DNA of 64,000 nt from Nocardia grenadensis NBRC 108939 (GTDB lineage: Bacteria; Actinomycetota; Actinomycetes; Mycobacteriales; Mycobacteriaceae). A program made the position numbers and the translations under genes. Within the stretch, counting starts at the first letter, position 1, and each line of letters opens with the position of its first letter. Of this stretch, positions 8,795 through 19,045 are shown piece by piece. Under the pieces are notes generated by a model, which ran no database searches, was not told the origin of the DNA, and was given only the letters and a program-made list of their open reading frames with translations. The stretch lies in the NCBI RefSeq assembly GCF_001613445.1, contig NZ_BDCJ01000010.1:186001-250000 (forward strand), read 5' to 3'.

Positions 8795-9613
8795 TCAGAA
8801 GTCCAGCGTCACCACACCGTCCAGATAGCGGCGGCAGCGACCGGTCAGCAACACCCGGTCCTCGACCAGTTCGACGTCGAGCGAGCCGCCCCGCCGGGAC
8901 AGCTGCCGCGCGGTCATCCTGCTGCGCCCGAGCTCGGCACTCCACAGCGGTGCCAGCTGGGCATGCGCCGAACCGGTCACCGGATCCTCCGGCACTCCCA
9001 CCCCCGGCGCGAAGAACCGCGAGACGAAATCCACCTCGTCACCCCGGGCGGTGACCACCACCCCCCGCTGCACCTTCGGAAAGGCACTCAGGGCGGGTGC
9101 CAGCTCCCGGACCTGCCGCTCACTGTCCACCACCACGACCACATCCGCGCCCGAATACACCCGCACCGGCTCCACCCCCAAGGCCGCCACCAGGGCCGCA
9201 TCCGGTTCGGCCGGCACGGATGCCACCGCGGGCAGATCCAGCACGTACTCGTCGTCATCGGTGCGATCCACCCGCAACCATCCACTATGGGTGAAGAACC
9301 CGACCCGGTCCTCACCCGGCTGGATATCGCACAGGATCTGCGCCGCCGCCGCCAGCGTGGCATGCCCGCACATCACCACTTCGGTCATCGGCGTGAACCA
9401 GCGCAGGTGATACGCGGGCCAGTCCCCCGGCGACGCCCCGGCCTCCGGAGGTAACCGGGAGGTATAGAAGGCCGTCTCGGCGAGATTGTTCTCCTCGGCC
9501 AACTGTTGCAACACGGTATCGGGCAACCACGTGGGCAACGGCATCACCGCTGCCGGGTTCCCGGAGAACGGTGCGTCGGCGAACGCGTCGATCTGGTGCA
9601 GCAGAACCTCCAT
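8795..9613 (-). CDS. PhzF-family isomerase
   Basis: PhzF/DAP-epimerase-fold protein of 272 residues. The N-terminal VDAFAD-like opening (here IDAFADAPFSGNPAAV) carries the signature of the first half, with the putative catalytic Glu in EENNLAETAF. EDPVTGSAHAQL near residue 220 is the signature of the second half. Full length for the family. PhzF of Pseudomonas isomerises an intermediate of phenazine synthesis, but most homologues, including this one with no phenazine genes nearby, have unknown substrates. The ATG at 9613 follows TACCTT by 6 nt, a possible leaderless promoter. Confidence 0.85.
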   Translation of the reverse strand: MEVLLHQIDAFADAPFSGNPAAVMPLPTWLPDTVLQQLAEENNLAETAFYTSRLPPEAGASPGDWPAYHLRWFTPMTEVVMCGHATLAAAAQILCDIQPGEDRVGFFTHSGWLRVDRTDDDEYVLDLPAVASVPAEPDAALVAALGVEPVRVYSGADVVVVVDSERQVRELAPALSAFPKVQRGVVVTARGDEVDFVSRFFAPGVGVPEDPVTGSAHAQLAPLWSAELGRSRMTARQLSRRGGSLDVELVEDRVLLTGRCRRYLDGVVTLDF

Positions 9614-9619
9614 GCCACG

Positions 9620-9625
9620 AAGGTA
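9620..9625 (-). promoter_or_regulatory. Leaderless-type -10 box of the phzF-like gene
   Basis: TACCTT on the minus strand, 6 nt before the ATG at 9613. It is the weakest member of the set of TAnnnT boxes at this spacing. Confidence 0.3.
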
Positions 9626-9637
9626 CTGTGTTTTTCG

Positions 9638-9780
9638 GCGCGCCTGCGGCGCGCGGGGCCGAGGCCCCCTTGGTCCCGTCTTTCAGGGCCTCGCCGAACT
9701 CGGCACCGAAGGGGCGCCGCTGTTCGTGAAGGCGATCAGACGCCGGGTCGGCCGGGCGGTCGGGTCGGCATCCGACCCGA
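9638..9780. repeat. Intergenic region with two GC-rich hairpins
   Basis: The 277-bp gap 9614-9890 has no supported gene. It holds a 7-bp perfect hairpin (9638-9644 with 9648-9654) and a 9-bp perfect hairpin (9760-9768 with 9772-9780). Next to them is a copy of a short element also found at 62584-62633. It lies upstream of phzF and at the 3' end of the P-type ATPase gene. Confidence 0.5.
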
Positions 9781-9791
9781 ACGTCGAATGC

Positions 9792-9868
9792 CGATGCAAC
9801 CCTATGCGTCGAGCGCTGCGGGGCCACACCCATCCTCACTGTTCTACGAGACACCTCAAAGGGTTGAG
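9792..9868 (+). repeat. Dispersed intergenic element, copy A (interrupted)
   Basis: Two blocks match the element at 62584-62633. Block 1 (9792-9820) contains GCAACCC, ATGCGTCGAG and CTGCG; block 2 (9847-9868) reads GAGACACCTC-A-AAGGGTTGAG. Between them are 26 bp absent from copy B. The reading frame is not conserved between the copies, so the DNA rather than a peptide appears to be shared. Confidence 0.5.
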
Positions 9869-9890
9869 GCCCGTCTCGCCGGCGCTTACC

Positions 9891-12317
9891 TCAGGATTCA
9901 CCCGGCGCCGCGGGGATCAGCTTGTGCGACTCGCCTCGCACACTCGCCTGAACCCACCAGGCGACCTCCACCAGCACGATGCCCACCGCACCACAGGCGA
10001 ACGCGGCCGTGGTCAGGCGCAGGTTGGACGGGTCGAGCGCGAAGAATTCACGGGTGAAGGGCACTGTGAAAAGCACAAGGTACGCCGCCACCGAAACGGC
10101 GATCAGCACGACTTTCCACCAGGTGTAGGGGCGGGCGACGATCGCCAGCACCCAGACCGCGATCATGATGAGGGTGATGAGCGCGGTGGTGCCGGCCTGC
10201 ATCTTCTGCTGTTCACCGGCCTCGGGGCCGGCGTAGGCGATGAGGTAGGCGACGAAGGTCGCGGTGCCGATGACCACGCCCGAGGGGATCGCCAGCCGCA
10301 TCACCCGGCCGACGAATCCGGTACGGGCCCGTTCGTTGTTCGGGGCCAGCGAGAGGATGAACGCGGGGATACCGATGGTGAACCAGGCGGCGATCGTCAC
10401 GTGCCGGGGCAGGAACGGGTAGCCGATGGGTTCGTAGCCGAAGATCTGCGAGCCCACCCCGGCGGCGCCGACCAGGAAGGCCAGCAGCACCGAGTAGACG
10501 GTTTTGGTCAGGAACAGGTTGGAGACCCGTTCGATATTGCCGATCACCCGGCGGCCCTCACCCACCACATACGGCAGGGTGGCGAATTTGTTGTCCAGCA
10601 GTACGATCTGCGCGACCGCCCGGGTGGCGGGGCTGCCCGCGCCCATGGCCACACCGATATCGGCGTCCTTGAGTGCCAGCACGTCGTTGACCCCGTCGCC
10701 GGTCATGGCCACGGTGTGCCCGCGGGACTGCAGCGCGCCTACCATGGCCCGCTTCTGGTCGGGGCGGACCCGCCCGAAGGTGGTCCGCTCCTCCAGCACG
10801 CCGGCGAGTTCGGCGCGGTCCTCGGGCAGGGTGCGCGCATCGACGGCGTGGTCGCCGCCGGGCAGGTTCAGGGAGGAGGCCACCGCGCCCACCGAGACGG
10901 CGTTGTCGCCGGAGATCACCTTGATCGACACGTCCTGGCTCGCGAAGTAGTCCAGGGTGTCGCGGGCGTCGGGCCGTACCTTCTGTTCGAGGACCACCAG
11001 GGCGACCGGGGTGATGGTGCCGGGGGCGCCGGTCGCATCCACGGCGCGGTCGCCGCGGGCGAGCAACAGCACGCGCAGGCCGGTGGCGCCGAGCTCCTCG
11101 GCGGCGCGGGCCTCGGCCGACCCGGTGTCGAGCAGCACATCGGGTGCGCCCAGCAGCCAGTCGCCGTGCTCTCCGTAGGAGAAACCGCTCCATTTCTTGG
11201 CCGAGGAGAACGGCGCCACGGCCGTGTACTCCCAGCCGGGTGTCTCGGGAAGCGCTTCGGCGATGGCCGCGACGCTGGCATTGGGCCGGGGATCGTCGGC
11301 GGCCATGGCGGCCAGCGCCCGCCGGGCCTGGTCCTCGGCGTCCGGACCGGTGTCGATCATCCGGAGTTCGGCCAGGCGCATACCATTCTCGGTGAGGGTG
11401 CCGGTCTTGTCCGCGCACACCACATCCACCCGGGCCAGTCCCTCGATGGCGGGCAGCTCCTGCACGAGGCATTTGCGCTGGCCCAGTCGCACCACCCCGA
11501 CCGCGAACGCGATCGAGGTCATCAGCACCAGGCCCTCGGGCACCATCGGCACCAGCGCGGCCACCATCCCGGTGACGGCCGGCCGCCAGGTTTCGCCGCT
11601 GGACACCAGCTGGTTGTAGATGCTCAGGGCACCGGCCGGGATCAGCAGATAGGTGATGACCTTGAGTATGGTGTCGATGCCGTTGCGCAGTTCGGAGTTC
11701 ACCAGCGTAAACTTGCTGGCCTCGTCGGCCAGTTTCGCGGCGTAGGCGTCTTTGCCGACCTTGGTCGCCCGGTAGGCGCCCGAACCGGACACCACGTAGC
11801 TGCCGGAGAGCACCTGCGCGCCGGATTCCTTGGCGACATCATCGGATTCGCCGGTGAGCAGCGATTCGTCGATCTCGAGCAGTTCGGCTTCGACCACCTC
11901 ACCGTCGACCACGATCTGGTCACCCGGCCCGAGTTCGATGAGATCGTCGAGGACTACCTCGCTCGGCGCGACCTGTTCGGCCTTACCGTCCCGGCGCACA
12001 GTCGGTTTTGCCTGTCCGACGATCGCCAACCGGTCCAGGGTGCGTTTGGCTCGGATCTCCTGCACGATGCCGACCGCGCTGTTGGCCACGATCAACAGGC
12101 CGAACATTCCGTCGATCACCGATCCGGTGGCCATCACCAGGACGAACAGCACCCCCAGGATGGCATTGATCCGGGTGAACACATTCGCCCGGACGATATC
12201 GCGCACCGAGCGGCTGGCCCGGTCCGGCACATCGTTGGTGAGCCCGTCGCGCCGGCGCTGCGCCACCTCCGCGGCGCTGAGACCGGGCATCCCGACGGAC
12301 TGCACAGTTGTCGACAT
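9891..12317 (-). CDS. ctpE: Cation-translocating P-type ATPase, CtpE-like
   Basis: Membrane ATPase of 808 residues that couples ATP hydrolysis to cation export or import. Motifs in order: LLTGESDDV in the actuator domain, [12 protein letters not shown] with the phosphorylated Asp at about residue 302, then [21 protein letters not shown] split across the P-domain hinge. Eight to ten hydrophobic helices; no N-terminal heavy-metal-binding domain. Size and sequence resemble mycobacterial CtpE (Rv0908), which has been implicated in calcium uptake; specificity here is inference. The ATG at 12317 is chosen because TACTCT lies 7 nt upstream (leaderless type) and the protein start matches the family. 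The arabinosyltransferase gene ends 34 nt upstream on the same strand. Confidence 0.88.
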   Translation of the reverse strand: MSTTVQSVGMPGLSAAEVAQRRRDGLTNDVPDRASRSVRDIVRANVFTRINAILGVLFVLVMATGSVIDGMFGLLIVANSAVGIVQEIRAKRTLDRLAIVGQAKPTVRRDGKAEQVAPSEVVLDDLIELGPGDQIVVDGEVVEAELLEIDESLLTGESDDVAKESGAQVLSGSYVVSGSGAYRATKVGKDAYAAKLADEASKFTLVNSELRNGIDTILKVITYLLIPAGALSIYNQLVSSGETWRPAVTGMVAALVPMVPEGLVLMTSIAFAVGVVRLGQRKCLVQELPAIEGLARVDVVCADKTGTLTENGMRLAELRMIDTGPDAEDQARRALAAMAADDPRPNASVAAIAEALPETPGWEYTAVAPFSSAKKWSGFSYGEHGDWLLGAPDVLLDTGSAEARAAEELGATGLRVLLLARGDRAVDATGAPGTITPVALVVLEQKVRPDARDTLDYFASQDVSIKVISGDNAVSVGAVASSLNLPGGDHAVDARTLPEDRAELAGVLEERTTFGRVRPDQKRAMVGALQSRGHTVAMTGDGVNDVLALKDADIGVAMGAGSPATRAVAQIVLLDNKFATLPYVVGEGRRVIGNIERVSNLFLTKTVYSVLLAFLVGAAGVGSQIFGYEPIGYPFLPRHVTIAAWFTIGIPAFILSLAPNNERARTGFVGRVMRLAIPSGVVIGTATFVAYLIAYAGPEAGEQQKMQAGTTALITLIMIAVWVLAIVARPYTWWKVVLIAVSVAAYLVLFTVPFTREFFALDPSNLRLTTAAFACGAVGIVLVEVAWWVQASVRGESHKLIPAAPGES

Positions 12318-12324
12318 GGCTGTC

Positions 12325-12330
12325 AGAGTA
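12325..12330 (-). promoter_or_regulatory. Leaderless-type -10 box of ctpE
   Basis: TACTCT on the minus strand, 7 nt before the ATG at 12317. It would make the ATPase transcribable independently of the upstream arabinosyltransferase gene. Confidence 0.4.
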
Positions 12331-12351
12331 GCCAGCGCCGCGGCGCGCGGC

Positions 12352-15300
12352 TCACCAGGCGACGTTGATCGGGCCGGGTGTCCAGGTCCCGGAGTGGTCC
12401 TCCTGCGTCGTGCGCGGGCGGGCCGGGACCGCGTCGGGGGCGATGGGGAGGAACTGTTGCAGCTGGCCCCAATCGCGATCCCAGTCCTGATCGAGATAGG
12501 TCGGCAGGGTGCGCGCGTACAGCAACAGACCGGTCCAGCCCAGCGGGCCGCCACCATCGTGGTTCTGCCACAGATTGGTGTCGTGCGCGCCGATCCGGTC
12601 CGGCAGGATGCGGTATTTCGGCACCTCGGCGATCCCGACGCGGTGGTCGAAGGGCCGCTGGCACGGGAACTGCAGGCCCACCGCCCAGTCCAGCAGCACC
12701 GGATCGGTGGATCCGACGACCGTGTTCAGATCCTGGGTCCGCGGTATCCGCGGCGGGGTGAAGGCCAGCCACTGGCGTGGGTCGCGGTCGCGATCGGCGG
12801 CGACGATCCGCACGGTGTCGGCATCGGCGTAGGGCGCCAGCGGAACCCGCAGATTACGCCACGACGGCGCCGGGCCGATATCGATCGGATTGACCCGGCG
12901 CAGCGGGACCGGGTCCGCGGCCGAACCACCCGGCGCGGTGGTGGAACCGAATTCCAGTTCCAGGGACTGCCCGTGGGTCACCACACCGTCGGCGTCCTGT
13001 GACCAGATACGGCCCGCGGCGCTGAGGGCGAGAATATCCGCGCGGTCGGCGACCGGGGGCAGCCGATACCAGCCGGAGGTCAGTTGGGCCGGGCCGTCGG
13101 CGTGATCGCTGCCCAGGACGGGAGTCTCCGGATCCAGGCCGAACGGCAGTGTGGGGCTGTCGGTTTCGGTCGCGACACCGGTGCCCGCGGTCGCCGCGCC
13201 CACCGAATCGGCGATGGCGGCATCGGCGCCTTCCTCGGCATCGGCGCTCAGGTCCGCCGCGACTCCGGTGGGACTGAAACCCGTTCCGGTACCGGCCAGG
13301 GCCGACACGGGATCACCGGAGAGCGGAGTGAGCATACCGCGGTTGGGGTCGGTCTCCACCAGTACGTGCGGGGCCAGGCCGCAGGTGTTCCCGGCGAGAG
13401 CGCTCAGGTTGGAACTCGCCAGCGAGAAGGCCGGGTACTGGGAGACGGCGCCCTTCGCGAACGACGCCACCTCGAACAGCACCATGAACGCGGCGGCCAC
13501 CGTCAGGGCCGGCACCTTGGCGAACCGCCAGCCCCAGCGCGAGATCCGATGCCGTCCGTCATCGGGTGCCCGCACATGCCACCACGCCGCCAGTGCCAGC
13601 AGCACCACCGCGCCCAGCAGGAAGACCTTGTTGAAGGCGATACCGGACACCGAGGGCTGTTTGTCCCACCACGGGATGCTGTAGGAGGAGACGTACCACC
13701 AGGCGTTGGGCCCGGCGAACACGAGAGCCAGCAGGAACGATACCGCTGCGGCGAACAGTGCCCGGTTGCGTGGTGCGCGCATGACCCGCGGTCCGATCGC
13801 GACGGCCGTCAGCACCGCCACCGCTCCGGCCAGCCCGGCGAAGACACCGAGGTGATGGGTCCATTTGGTGGGTGTGGTCATCATCAGCGCCATGGCGCCG
13901 ACGGTGACGCCGAGGATGCGGCGCGAGGGCCCCACCGCGGTGGTGGGGATCCGGCCGCCTTTCCGCAGCAGGGTGAGCAGGCATACCGCCAGCCCTGCGA
14001 TCATCACGAAGATCCCGAAGCGGCGGGCCACCGAGCCGTCCACCGTACCCATGAACAGGTACTGGTAGCGCAAGTATTCGTCGAACCAGAGCACATGCGG
14101 GCCGGCCAGTTCGTGCACCCGGCGCATCTCCATCATGGCGCTGAACGGCTGGTCGGCGAAGGCCACCACCAGCACGAGGACACCCGCGGCGGCCAGCGGC
14201 AGCAGTTGCGCGAACCAGCCGATCCGCGGCGCGCGGGCGGCGAGGATCCTGACCAGGGGTCGCAGTCCGGCCAGCAGGGCGGCCACGCAGATGATGCCGT
14301 GCGGGCCGGCGGTGCAGCTGAAGGCGGCGATGAGGATGGCGACCGCGAACGGCAACAGCCGACGGGTGGCGATCCCGCGCTCGACCGAACACCAGGTGAG
14401 CAGGACGCCCAGCGCGACGATGGGTTCGGGCCGCAGCCCGTTGTTGTAGGGCAGCCATACGGCCAAGAACACCAGCGCGCCGGTCCACGGGACGAACCGG
14501 TTGCGATGTAGCGCGGCCCCGAACCGGGGCACCACCTCGCGACTGATCACCAGCCAGGCCAGGATGCCGGCCAGCAGACTCGGCAGCCGTACCCAGGGGC
14601 TGGCGGTGGTGAGATCGGCCATCAGGCCGATGAGGTCGTAGTACGGGGTGCCGATCGGGTTCTCCGGGACCCCGAAGTAGCGAAAGTAGTTCGCCATATA
14701 TCCGGCGGCCTGCGAAGTCCGGCCCATACCGAACTGGTAGCCGTCGTCGGAGGTGGTGGCGCCGATGAAATGCCAGAGCACCAGCGTGCCGAGCACCACC
14801 ACATCGACGGGACGGAAGGTCCACCAGCGGGCCGGCAGGAACCGGCGGGCGCGGCGCCCGTCGAGACCGTCCAGCCGGTGCAGCGCGAACAGCGAGATCA
14901 GTGTCGCGGCGACGGCCACCCAGATCGCGATCTGTTTCAGCGGAGTGGGGCTGGAGGTGAACCGGCTGTCGACCTCGGCGGTGACCAGGGTGCCCGCGGG
15001 GTCGGCCAGATCGCTGAACACACCGACCAGCTGGGGGCGGAAGTCCCCGCTGAGCACCACCGGCTCGGATCCGGTGAGCGAGGCCACGGATTCGGTCATC
15101 CCGGCGTATACGTCGAGTTCGCAGTTCGGGGGCAGTTCCGCGACCGGGACGCTGAACAGCGATTGGTTACGCAGGACGACATCGAGTTGCGCACCCGTCT
15201 CCGGTGTCGCGGGCCGGACCCGGGCCAGGAAGCCGTAGCGTTCCAGGTCGGGTGCGCCGTAGGGGGCGGTGGCGGTCAATACCCCGCCGCCCGGCCCGAG

Positions 15301-15576
15301 TTGCTGGATCGCCGCGCACGGCACCGTGGCCGTGTAGTCCAACGGCGCGTACGCGACCAGCGGGGCCTCGACGGAGGCGGCGGAATCGTCCTGCGGCCAG
15401 GACAATGTGGCGGCGTCGACGCGGACCGGCAGCAGCGGTACCGCTATCGCCAGCAGTGCTCCGATGAGCGCCGACACCAGCGCGACCGGCCGTGCCCAGC
15501 CACCCCGCGATCGGGATCGGGGACGGTCGGAGAGATCTGTCGGCTCGGGCGCCGCCACCACCATCGTGTCAGCCAC
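12352..15576 (-). CDS. Emb-family arabinosyltransferase (EmbA/B/C type)
   Basis: Large membrane glycosyltransferase (GT53) of 1074 residues, the usual Emb length. Emb enzymes transfer arabinose from decaprenyl-phospho-arabinose to arabinogalactan or lipoarabinomannan on the outer face of the membrane. Seen: an N-terminal helix followed by LSWPQ, a periplasmic domain with SVEAPLVAY, then [15 protein letters not shown] at about residue 274, where EmbC has its catalytic Asp. A multi-helix core follows, then a C-terminal carbohydrate-binding region containing SGWYRLP and [12 protein letters not shown]. The GTG at 15576 is chosen because TAGGAT lies 8 nt upstream. It stands alone: no glfT, aft or further emb genes are nearby. 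EmbA, B or C cannot be chosen from this window. Confidence 0.88.
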   Translation of the reverse strand: MADTMVVAAPEPTDLSDRPRSRSRGGWARPVALVSALIGALLAIAVPLLPVRVDAATLSWPQDDSAASVEAPLVAYAPLDYTATVPCAAIQQLGPGGGVLTATAPYGAPDLERYGFLARVRPATPETGAQLDVVLRNQSLFSVPVAELPPNCELDVYAGMTESVASLTGSEPVVLSGDFRPQLVGVFSDLADPAGTLVTAEVDSRFTSSPTPLKQIAIWVAVAATLISLFALHRLDGLDGRRARRFLPARWWTFRPVDVVVLGTLVLWHFIGATTSDDGYQFGMGRTSQAAGYMANYFRYFGVPENPIGTPYYDLIGLMADLTTASPWVRLPSLLAGILAWLVISREVVPRFGAALHRNRFVPWTGALVFLAVWLPYNNGLRPEPIVALGVLLTWCSVERGIATRRLLPFAVAILIAAFSCTAGPHGIICVAALLAGLRPLVRILAARAPRIGWFAQLLPLAAAGVLVLVVAFADQPFSAMMEMRRVHELAGPHVLWFDEYLRYQYLFMGTVDGSVARRFGIFVMIAGLAVCLLTLLRKGGRIPTTAVGPSRRILGVTVGAMALMMTTPTKWTHHLGVFAGLAGAVAVLTAVAIGPRVMRAPRNRALFAAAVSFLLALVFAGPNAWWYVSSYSIPWWDKQPSVSGIAFNKVFLLGAVVLLALAAWWHVRAPDDGRHRISRWGWRFAKVPALTVAAAFMVLFEVASFAKGAVSQYPAFSLASSNLSALAGNTCGLAPHVLVETDPNRGMLTPLSGDPVSALAGTGTGFSPTGVAADLSADAEEGADAAIADSVGAATAGTGVATETDSPTLPFGLDPETPVLGSDHADGPAQLTSGWYRLPPVADRADILALSAAGRIWSQDADGVVTHGQSLELEFGSTTAPGGSAADPVPLRRVNPIDIGPAPSWRNLRVPLAPYADADTVRIVAADRDRDPRQWLAFTPPRIPRTQDLNTVVGSTDPVLLDWAVGLQFPCQRPFDHRVGIAEVPKYRILPDRIGAHDTNLWQNHDGGGPLGWTGLLLYARTLPTYLDQDWDRDWGQLQQFLPIAPDAVPARPRTTQEDHSGTWTPGPINVAW

Positions 15577-15584
15577 GGGGCGCA

Positions 15585-15590
15585 ATCCTA
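15585..15590 (-). promoter_or_regulatory. Leaderless-type -10 box of the arabinosyltransferase gene
   Basis: TAGGAT on the minus strand, 8 nt before the GTG at 15576, supporting that start over longer in-frame possibilities. Confidence 0.45.
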
Positions 15591-15649
15591 GCCGGGACCG
15601 CACGCACCGCTGCGGCTGCGCTCACCGATACCGTCGCAGCCATAGAACG

Positions 15650-15686
15650 AGACCAGCCGGTCCGCCCGTAGCGGACCGGCTGGTCT
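15650..15686 (-). terminator. Perfect 16-bp hairpin after the MTB12-like gene
   Basis: Arms 15650-15665 and 15671-15686 are exact reverse complements around a 5-nt loop, starting 14 nt after the stop at 15700. There is no U-tract, as is usual for terminators in high-GC actinobacteria. Confidence 0.7.
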
Positions 15687-15699
15687 GTACGCTGCGGGA

Positions 15700-16206
15700 T
15701 CAGGCCACGCAGGCCGGGGACTGCACCTGGGCCTGGGCGAGCATATTGCAGGTCCAGGTCTTCTCGACCTTCCACACACCGTCCTCGGCGACGAACGGGA
15801 CATCGACCACGTTCTGGGTGTCGCCCAGCTTGAAGTCGGCCTTGGCGTTGATGGTGTCGGCGAAATCGTTGACCTCGGTGACCTCGATGGTGGCGCCCGA
15901 ATCCGTGTAGAACTGGGCCAGTTTGCCCGGCAGTTCCGGATCGGCCTCGGCGCCCTGCACCATTTCCAGCTTCTCCTCGTTGGGCACGGCCGGGTCGAGG
16001 GCGCGCTGGAGCTGAGAGTTCAGGTCGGCCACGGTGGGCACCGGCGGCAGGTCGGACATCTCTTCCGAGGCGGCCACCGACGCGGACGTCGTGCTCGCGG
16101 CCTTGCTGTCCGAGTCGGAATCATCGCTACCACACGCCGTCAGGGTCAGCACGGCCACGGCGGCCACGCCGGCGATCGCGATACGTCCGGTCTTGCGAAG
16201 CTTCAA
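15700..16206 (-). CDS. Secreted lipoprotein, low-molecular-weight antigen MTB12-like
   Basis: Exported protein of 168 residues. A basic N-terminus and hydrophobic core end in the lipobox LTAC, then comes a Ser/Asp/Ala-rich linker. The C-terminal domain of about 110 residues resembles the MTB12-like fold (VPTVADLNSQLQRALDP, later WKVEKTWTCNML). Two further cysteines near the C-terminus could form a disulfide. The start is inferred as TTG 16206: AAAGGA lies 7 nt upstream, and the protein then begins directly with the signal peptide. Longer in-frame starts add a hydrophilic, non-signal-like stretch. Function unknown; a strong hairpin follows the stop. Confidence 0.75.
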   Translation of the reverse strand: MKLRKTGRIAIAGVAAVAVLTLTACGSDDSDSDSKAASTTSASVAASEEMSDLPPVPTVADLNSQLQRALDPAVPNEEKLEMVQGAEADPELPGKLAQFYTDSGATIEVTEVNDFADTINAKADFKLGDTQNVVDVPFVAEDGVWKVEKTWTCNMLAQAQVQSPACVA

Positions 16207-16302
16207 CTGCTCGTCCTTTGCGTTCGAGGGTTCGGTGTCGTGCACTACGACAGAGCCACCGGAACCGGCGACGCTGCCCGGACCAACCTACCCGGCGGGC
16301 CT

Positions 16303-17829
16303 TCAGGACAAGCTGGCGAGCGGATCCGCTGAGCACAACTCCGTATTGTCGGCAGCGAAAGTACGCGCGATCCCCGGTCCTGTCGAGCGGGTCTCGAACC
16401 GGACGGTCACTCGTCCGTGGCCCGCCCCCTGCACCCAGCCGAATCCGAATTCGGGATGTCGCACATCCGAGCCCGGCCGCCAGATCGTAGCGCTACCAGC
16501 GGAAACGCTGGAAGCCCGCGGGCCGGGCGGGTTTTCGGCCTCCCCACCCGACGGTGGAGCCGAACCGGCCGTCCTGTCCACGGAACTCGCCGGTCCCGCC
16601 GGATGTCTTACCGAATCCACAGAGGTCTCTTCGGCTGCCGTCAGAGAAGCCGGCCCACCGGCGGCCACGCCGGACGATCCGGTGAGCTCGCCACCCTGTC
16701 GGTCCAGTTCCGGGAACAGCGATTCCTGCCGGATGGTGGACAGCCCGGCGTAGCCGACGCCGACCAACCGGATCGGCCCCAGCTCCCGCGGATCGATAGC
16801 GGCCCGCTGCGCGGCGGCGGTCAGGGTGGGCAGATCCTCGGTGGCGTAGGGCAGGGTGGTAGAGCGCGTGGTGATACCCATATCGGCGCGCCGGAGTTTC
16901 AGCACCACCGTCCGGGCGGCGCGGCCGTCGCGGGTGAGCCGGCGGTGCGCGGCGGCGGCCATCTCACCGATCGCCGGTCGCAGCCGCTCCAGCGTGATGA
17001 TGTCGTGTTCGTAGGTGGTCTCGGCGCTGATCTGTTTCGCCTCGGCGCGTTCGGCGACCGGGCGGTCGTCGATACCGCGGGCGAGGCGGTGCAGCGCCGC
17101 GCCGATACTGCCGCCCAGAATCGATACCGCCTCGGCCTCGGGCAGCGCGGCGAAGGCACCCACGGTTTCGATCCCGAGGGTGCGCAGGCGGCCCTCGGCC
17201 ACCGGGCCGATACCCCAGAGTTTGCGTACCGGCAGGGCGGACAGCAATGCCTGTTGCTCGCCCGGTGCGATCACCCGGATCCCATCGGGTTTGGCCATCC
17301 CGGAGGCGATCTTGGCCAGCTGTTTCCCGCTACCGGCACCCACCGAGGCGACCAGGCCCGTGCGCTCCCGCACCGCTGCCCGCAGTCCGGCGCACAACGC
17401 TTCCACCTCCGCCGCGCTCGCCCCGGCCAGTTCGGCCGGCTCGGCGAACGCCTCGTCGAACGACAGGGTCTCCAGCACCGGGACCCGGGCGCGCAAGGTT
17501 TCGAAAACCCGGCCGCTCAGCACGCTGTACAGCGCACCGCGCGGCGGGACCACCACCGCCGACACCCCGACCAGCCGTCGCGCCTGCTGCATCGGCATGG
17601 CCGAACGCGCACCGAATACCCGAGCCTCGTAGCTGGCCCCGGCCACCACCCCACGCGCCCCGGTCCCGCCGACCAGCACCGGGCGGCCGCGCAGGGTGGG
17701 GCGGGTGAGCTGTTCACAGGAGGCGAAGAAGGCATCCATATCGATATGGAGCACCCAGCGCCGGGAAGTCTCGCCCAGCAGCGGCAGGGCCGGCCCGGCG
17801 CCGGTGCCGGGATGCCGGTCGGTCACCAC
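16303..17829 (-). CDS. dinB: DNA polymerase IV, Y-family (DinB/DinX)
   Basis: Error-prone translesion polymerase of about 508 residues. [13 protein letters not shown] (Asp30 and Asp32) and SFDEAFAE (about 126-133) supply the metal-binding carboxylates of the palm, and [13 protein letters not shown] is typical of the fingers. The little-finger domain follows, then a C-terminal extension with [15 protein letters not shown], also present in M. tuberculosis DinX (Rv1537). No standard beta-clamp motif was identified with certainty. The start is GTG 17829 or 17826; both lack a strong ribosome site. No LexA-like operator was seen upstream. In M. tuberculosis this gene lies beside ileS and lspA, as broadly here. 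Confidence 0.9.
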   Translation of the reverse strand: MVTDRHPGTGAGPALPLLGETSRRWVLHIDMDAFFASCEQLTRPTLRGRPVLVGGTGARGVVAGASYEARVFGARSAMPMQQARRLVGVSAVVVPPRGALYSVLSGRVFETLRARVPVLETLSFDEAFAEPAELAGASAAEVEALCAGLRAAVRERTGLVASVGAGSGKQLAKIASGMAKPDGIRVIAPGEQQALLSALPVRKLWGIGPVAEGRLRTLGIETVGAFAALPEAEAVSILGGSIGAALHRLARGIDDRPVAERAEAKQISAETTYEHDIITLERLRPAIGEMAAAAHRRLTRDGRAARTVVLKLRRADMGITTRSTTLPYATEDLPTLTAAAQRAAIDPRELGPIRLVGVGYAGLSTIRQESLFPELDRQGGELTGSSGVAAGGPASLTAAEETSVDSVRHPAGPASSVDRTAGSAPPSGGEAENPPGPRASSVSAGSATIWRPGSDVRHPEFGFGWVQGAGHGRVTVRFETRSTGPGIARTFAADNTELCSADPLASLS

Positions 17830-17960
17830 GGGGCGGCTCGCGATGCACCGGCCGGCCGCCACTGCGGCACCCGGCGGCGGCCGCGCCCGCCGCGGCCGCT
17901 GCAGGTGACCGTGGAGTCCATGAGCGCAGAATGTACGCGGCCGTACCGACAGGAGACAGG

Positions 17961-18140
17961 ATGCGAAGCGGTCCCCGCCCGGTTGCCACGAGTTCTCTCG
18001 GCCCGCCGACCTGTCACGGGGCCCTGCCGCCGGGCCGCCCGCCCGCCACGATCGACCCGGCCACCCGGCGTTTCCGGGATCGCTGGACCCGGCCGGGATA
18101 CCGCGCCCCGGCCGACGGATATGTGATGATCGGACGATGA
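17961..18140 (+). CDS. Possible 59-residue leader ORF upstream of galU
   Basis: An ATG preceded by the strong ribosome-binding sequence AGGAGACAGG opens a 59-codon frame. Its TGA overlaps the galU ATG (ATGA at 18137-18140). The product is Pro/Arg/Gly-rich with no recognisable domain. The signal and overlap suggest translation coupled to galU. Any ATGA start automatically ends an upstream frame, and random open frames are long at this GC content, so coding is uncertain. The rest of the 307-bp gap between dinB and galU shows nothing else. Confidence 0.35.
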   Translation: MRSGPRPVATSSLGPPTCHGALPPGRPPATIDPATRRFRDRWTRPGYRAPADGYVMIGR

Positions 18141-19012
18141 AGATCCGTAAGGCCGTCATTCCCGCTGCCGGTATCGGTTCCCGACTACTTCCGCTGACGA
18201 AGGCGATCCCCAAGGAGATGCTGCCGGTCGGCGACAAGCCGGTGATCGAACACACGGTACGTGAGCTGGTGGCCTCCGGGATCACCGATATCACCATTGT
18301 GGTGAGCGGCGGAAAATCGCTGATCCAGGACCATTTCCGGCCCAATCCCGCGCTGGTGGCCCAGCTGCGCGCCGACGGCAAGACCGCCTACGCGGACGCG
18401 GTGGAAGAGGTCGGCGAACTGTCCCGGCTGGGTCACATCACCTATCTGGATCAGCACGGCCCATACGGGAACGGGACCCCGGTACTGAATGCGGCCCGTA
18501 CCGCCGCCGACGAACCGATGCTGGTGCTGTGGCCCGACGACGTCTTCGTCGCCGAGGAGCCACGGGCCCAGCAGCTGATCCGCGCCTACGAATCGACGGG
18601 CTGCCCGGTGCTGGCACTGATGCCGATGAATCCGAACGAATCGCAGCGCTACGGCGTCCCGGTGGTCCGGGAGGACCTGGACGACGGTCTGCTGCGCATA
18701 TCGGGCCTGGTGGAGAAACCCAAACCCGAGGATGCCCCCTCGGCCTTCGCCGCGATCGGCGGCTATGTGGTGACGCCTGGGATCATCGACGAACTGCGGG
18801 CGCAGACGGAGAACTGGTACACCCACCGCACCGGCGAGGTCTATCTGACCGATTCCATCAACGCCTATGCCGCCAACCATGCGGTCTACGGGCAGGTCAT
18901 CCAGGGCCGCTGGTACGACACAGGAAACCCCGGCGACTATCTCATCGCACAGTTCGCCTCGGCGCTGGCCCACCCCGACTATGGGCCACTGCTGCGCCGG
19001 CAGGTCGACTGA
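18137..19012 (+). CDS. galU: UTP-glucose-1-phosphate uridylyltransferase
   Basis: Forms UDP-glucose from UTP and glucose-1-phosphate in the cytosol, supplying UDP-sugars for envelope glycans. 291 residues, normal length. The nucleotide-binding N-terminus [19 protein letters not shown] is intact, LWPDDV carries the metal-binding Asp region, and GLVEKPKP and the C-terminal [12 protein letters not shown] are typical GalU motifs. The ATG at 18137 overlaps a short upstream ORF. It is convergent with the NlpC/P60 gene across a 7-bp hairpin (19021-19040). UDP-galactose for arabinogalactan derives from this product, consistent with the cell-wall context. Confidence 0.93.
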   Translation: MKIRKAVIPAAGIGSRLLPLTKAIPKEMLPVGDKPVIEHTVRELVASGITDITIVVSGGKSLIQDHFRPNPALVAQLRADGKTAYADAVEEVGELSRLGHITYLDQHGPYGNGTPVLNAARTAADEPMLVLWPDDVFVAEEPRAQQLIRAYESTGCPVLALMPMNPNESQRYGVPVVREDLDDGLLRISGLVEKPKPEDAPSAFAAIGGYVVTPGIIDELRAQTENWYTHRTGEVYLTDSINAYAANHAVYGQVIQGRWYDTGNPGDYLIAQFASALAHPDYGPLLRRQVD

Positions 19013-19020
19013 CCACGGTT

Positions 19021-19040
19021 CGGCGGCGACGCTGCCGCCG
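19021..19040. terminator. Bidirectional hairpin between galU and the NlpC/P60 gene
   Basis: CGGCGGC at 19021-19027 pairs with GCCGCCG at 19034-19040 around a 6-nt loop. It lies between two convergent stop codons only 33 bp apart. Confidence 0.5.
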
Positions 19041-19045
19041 CAGCC

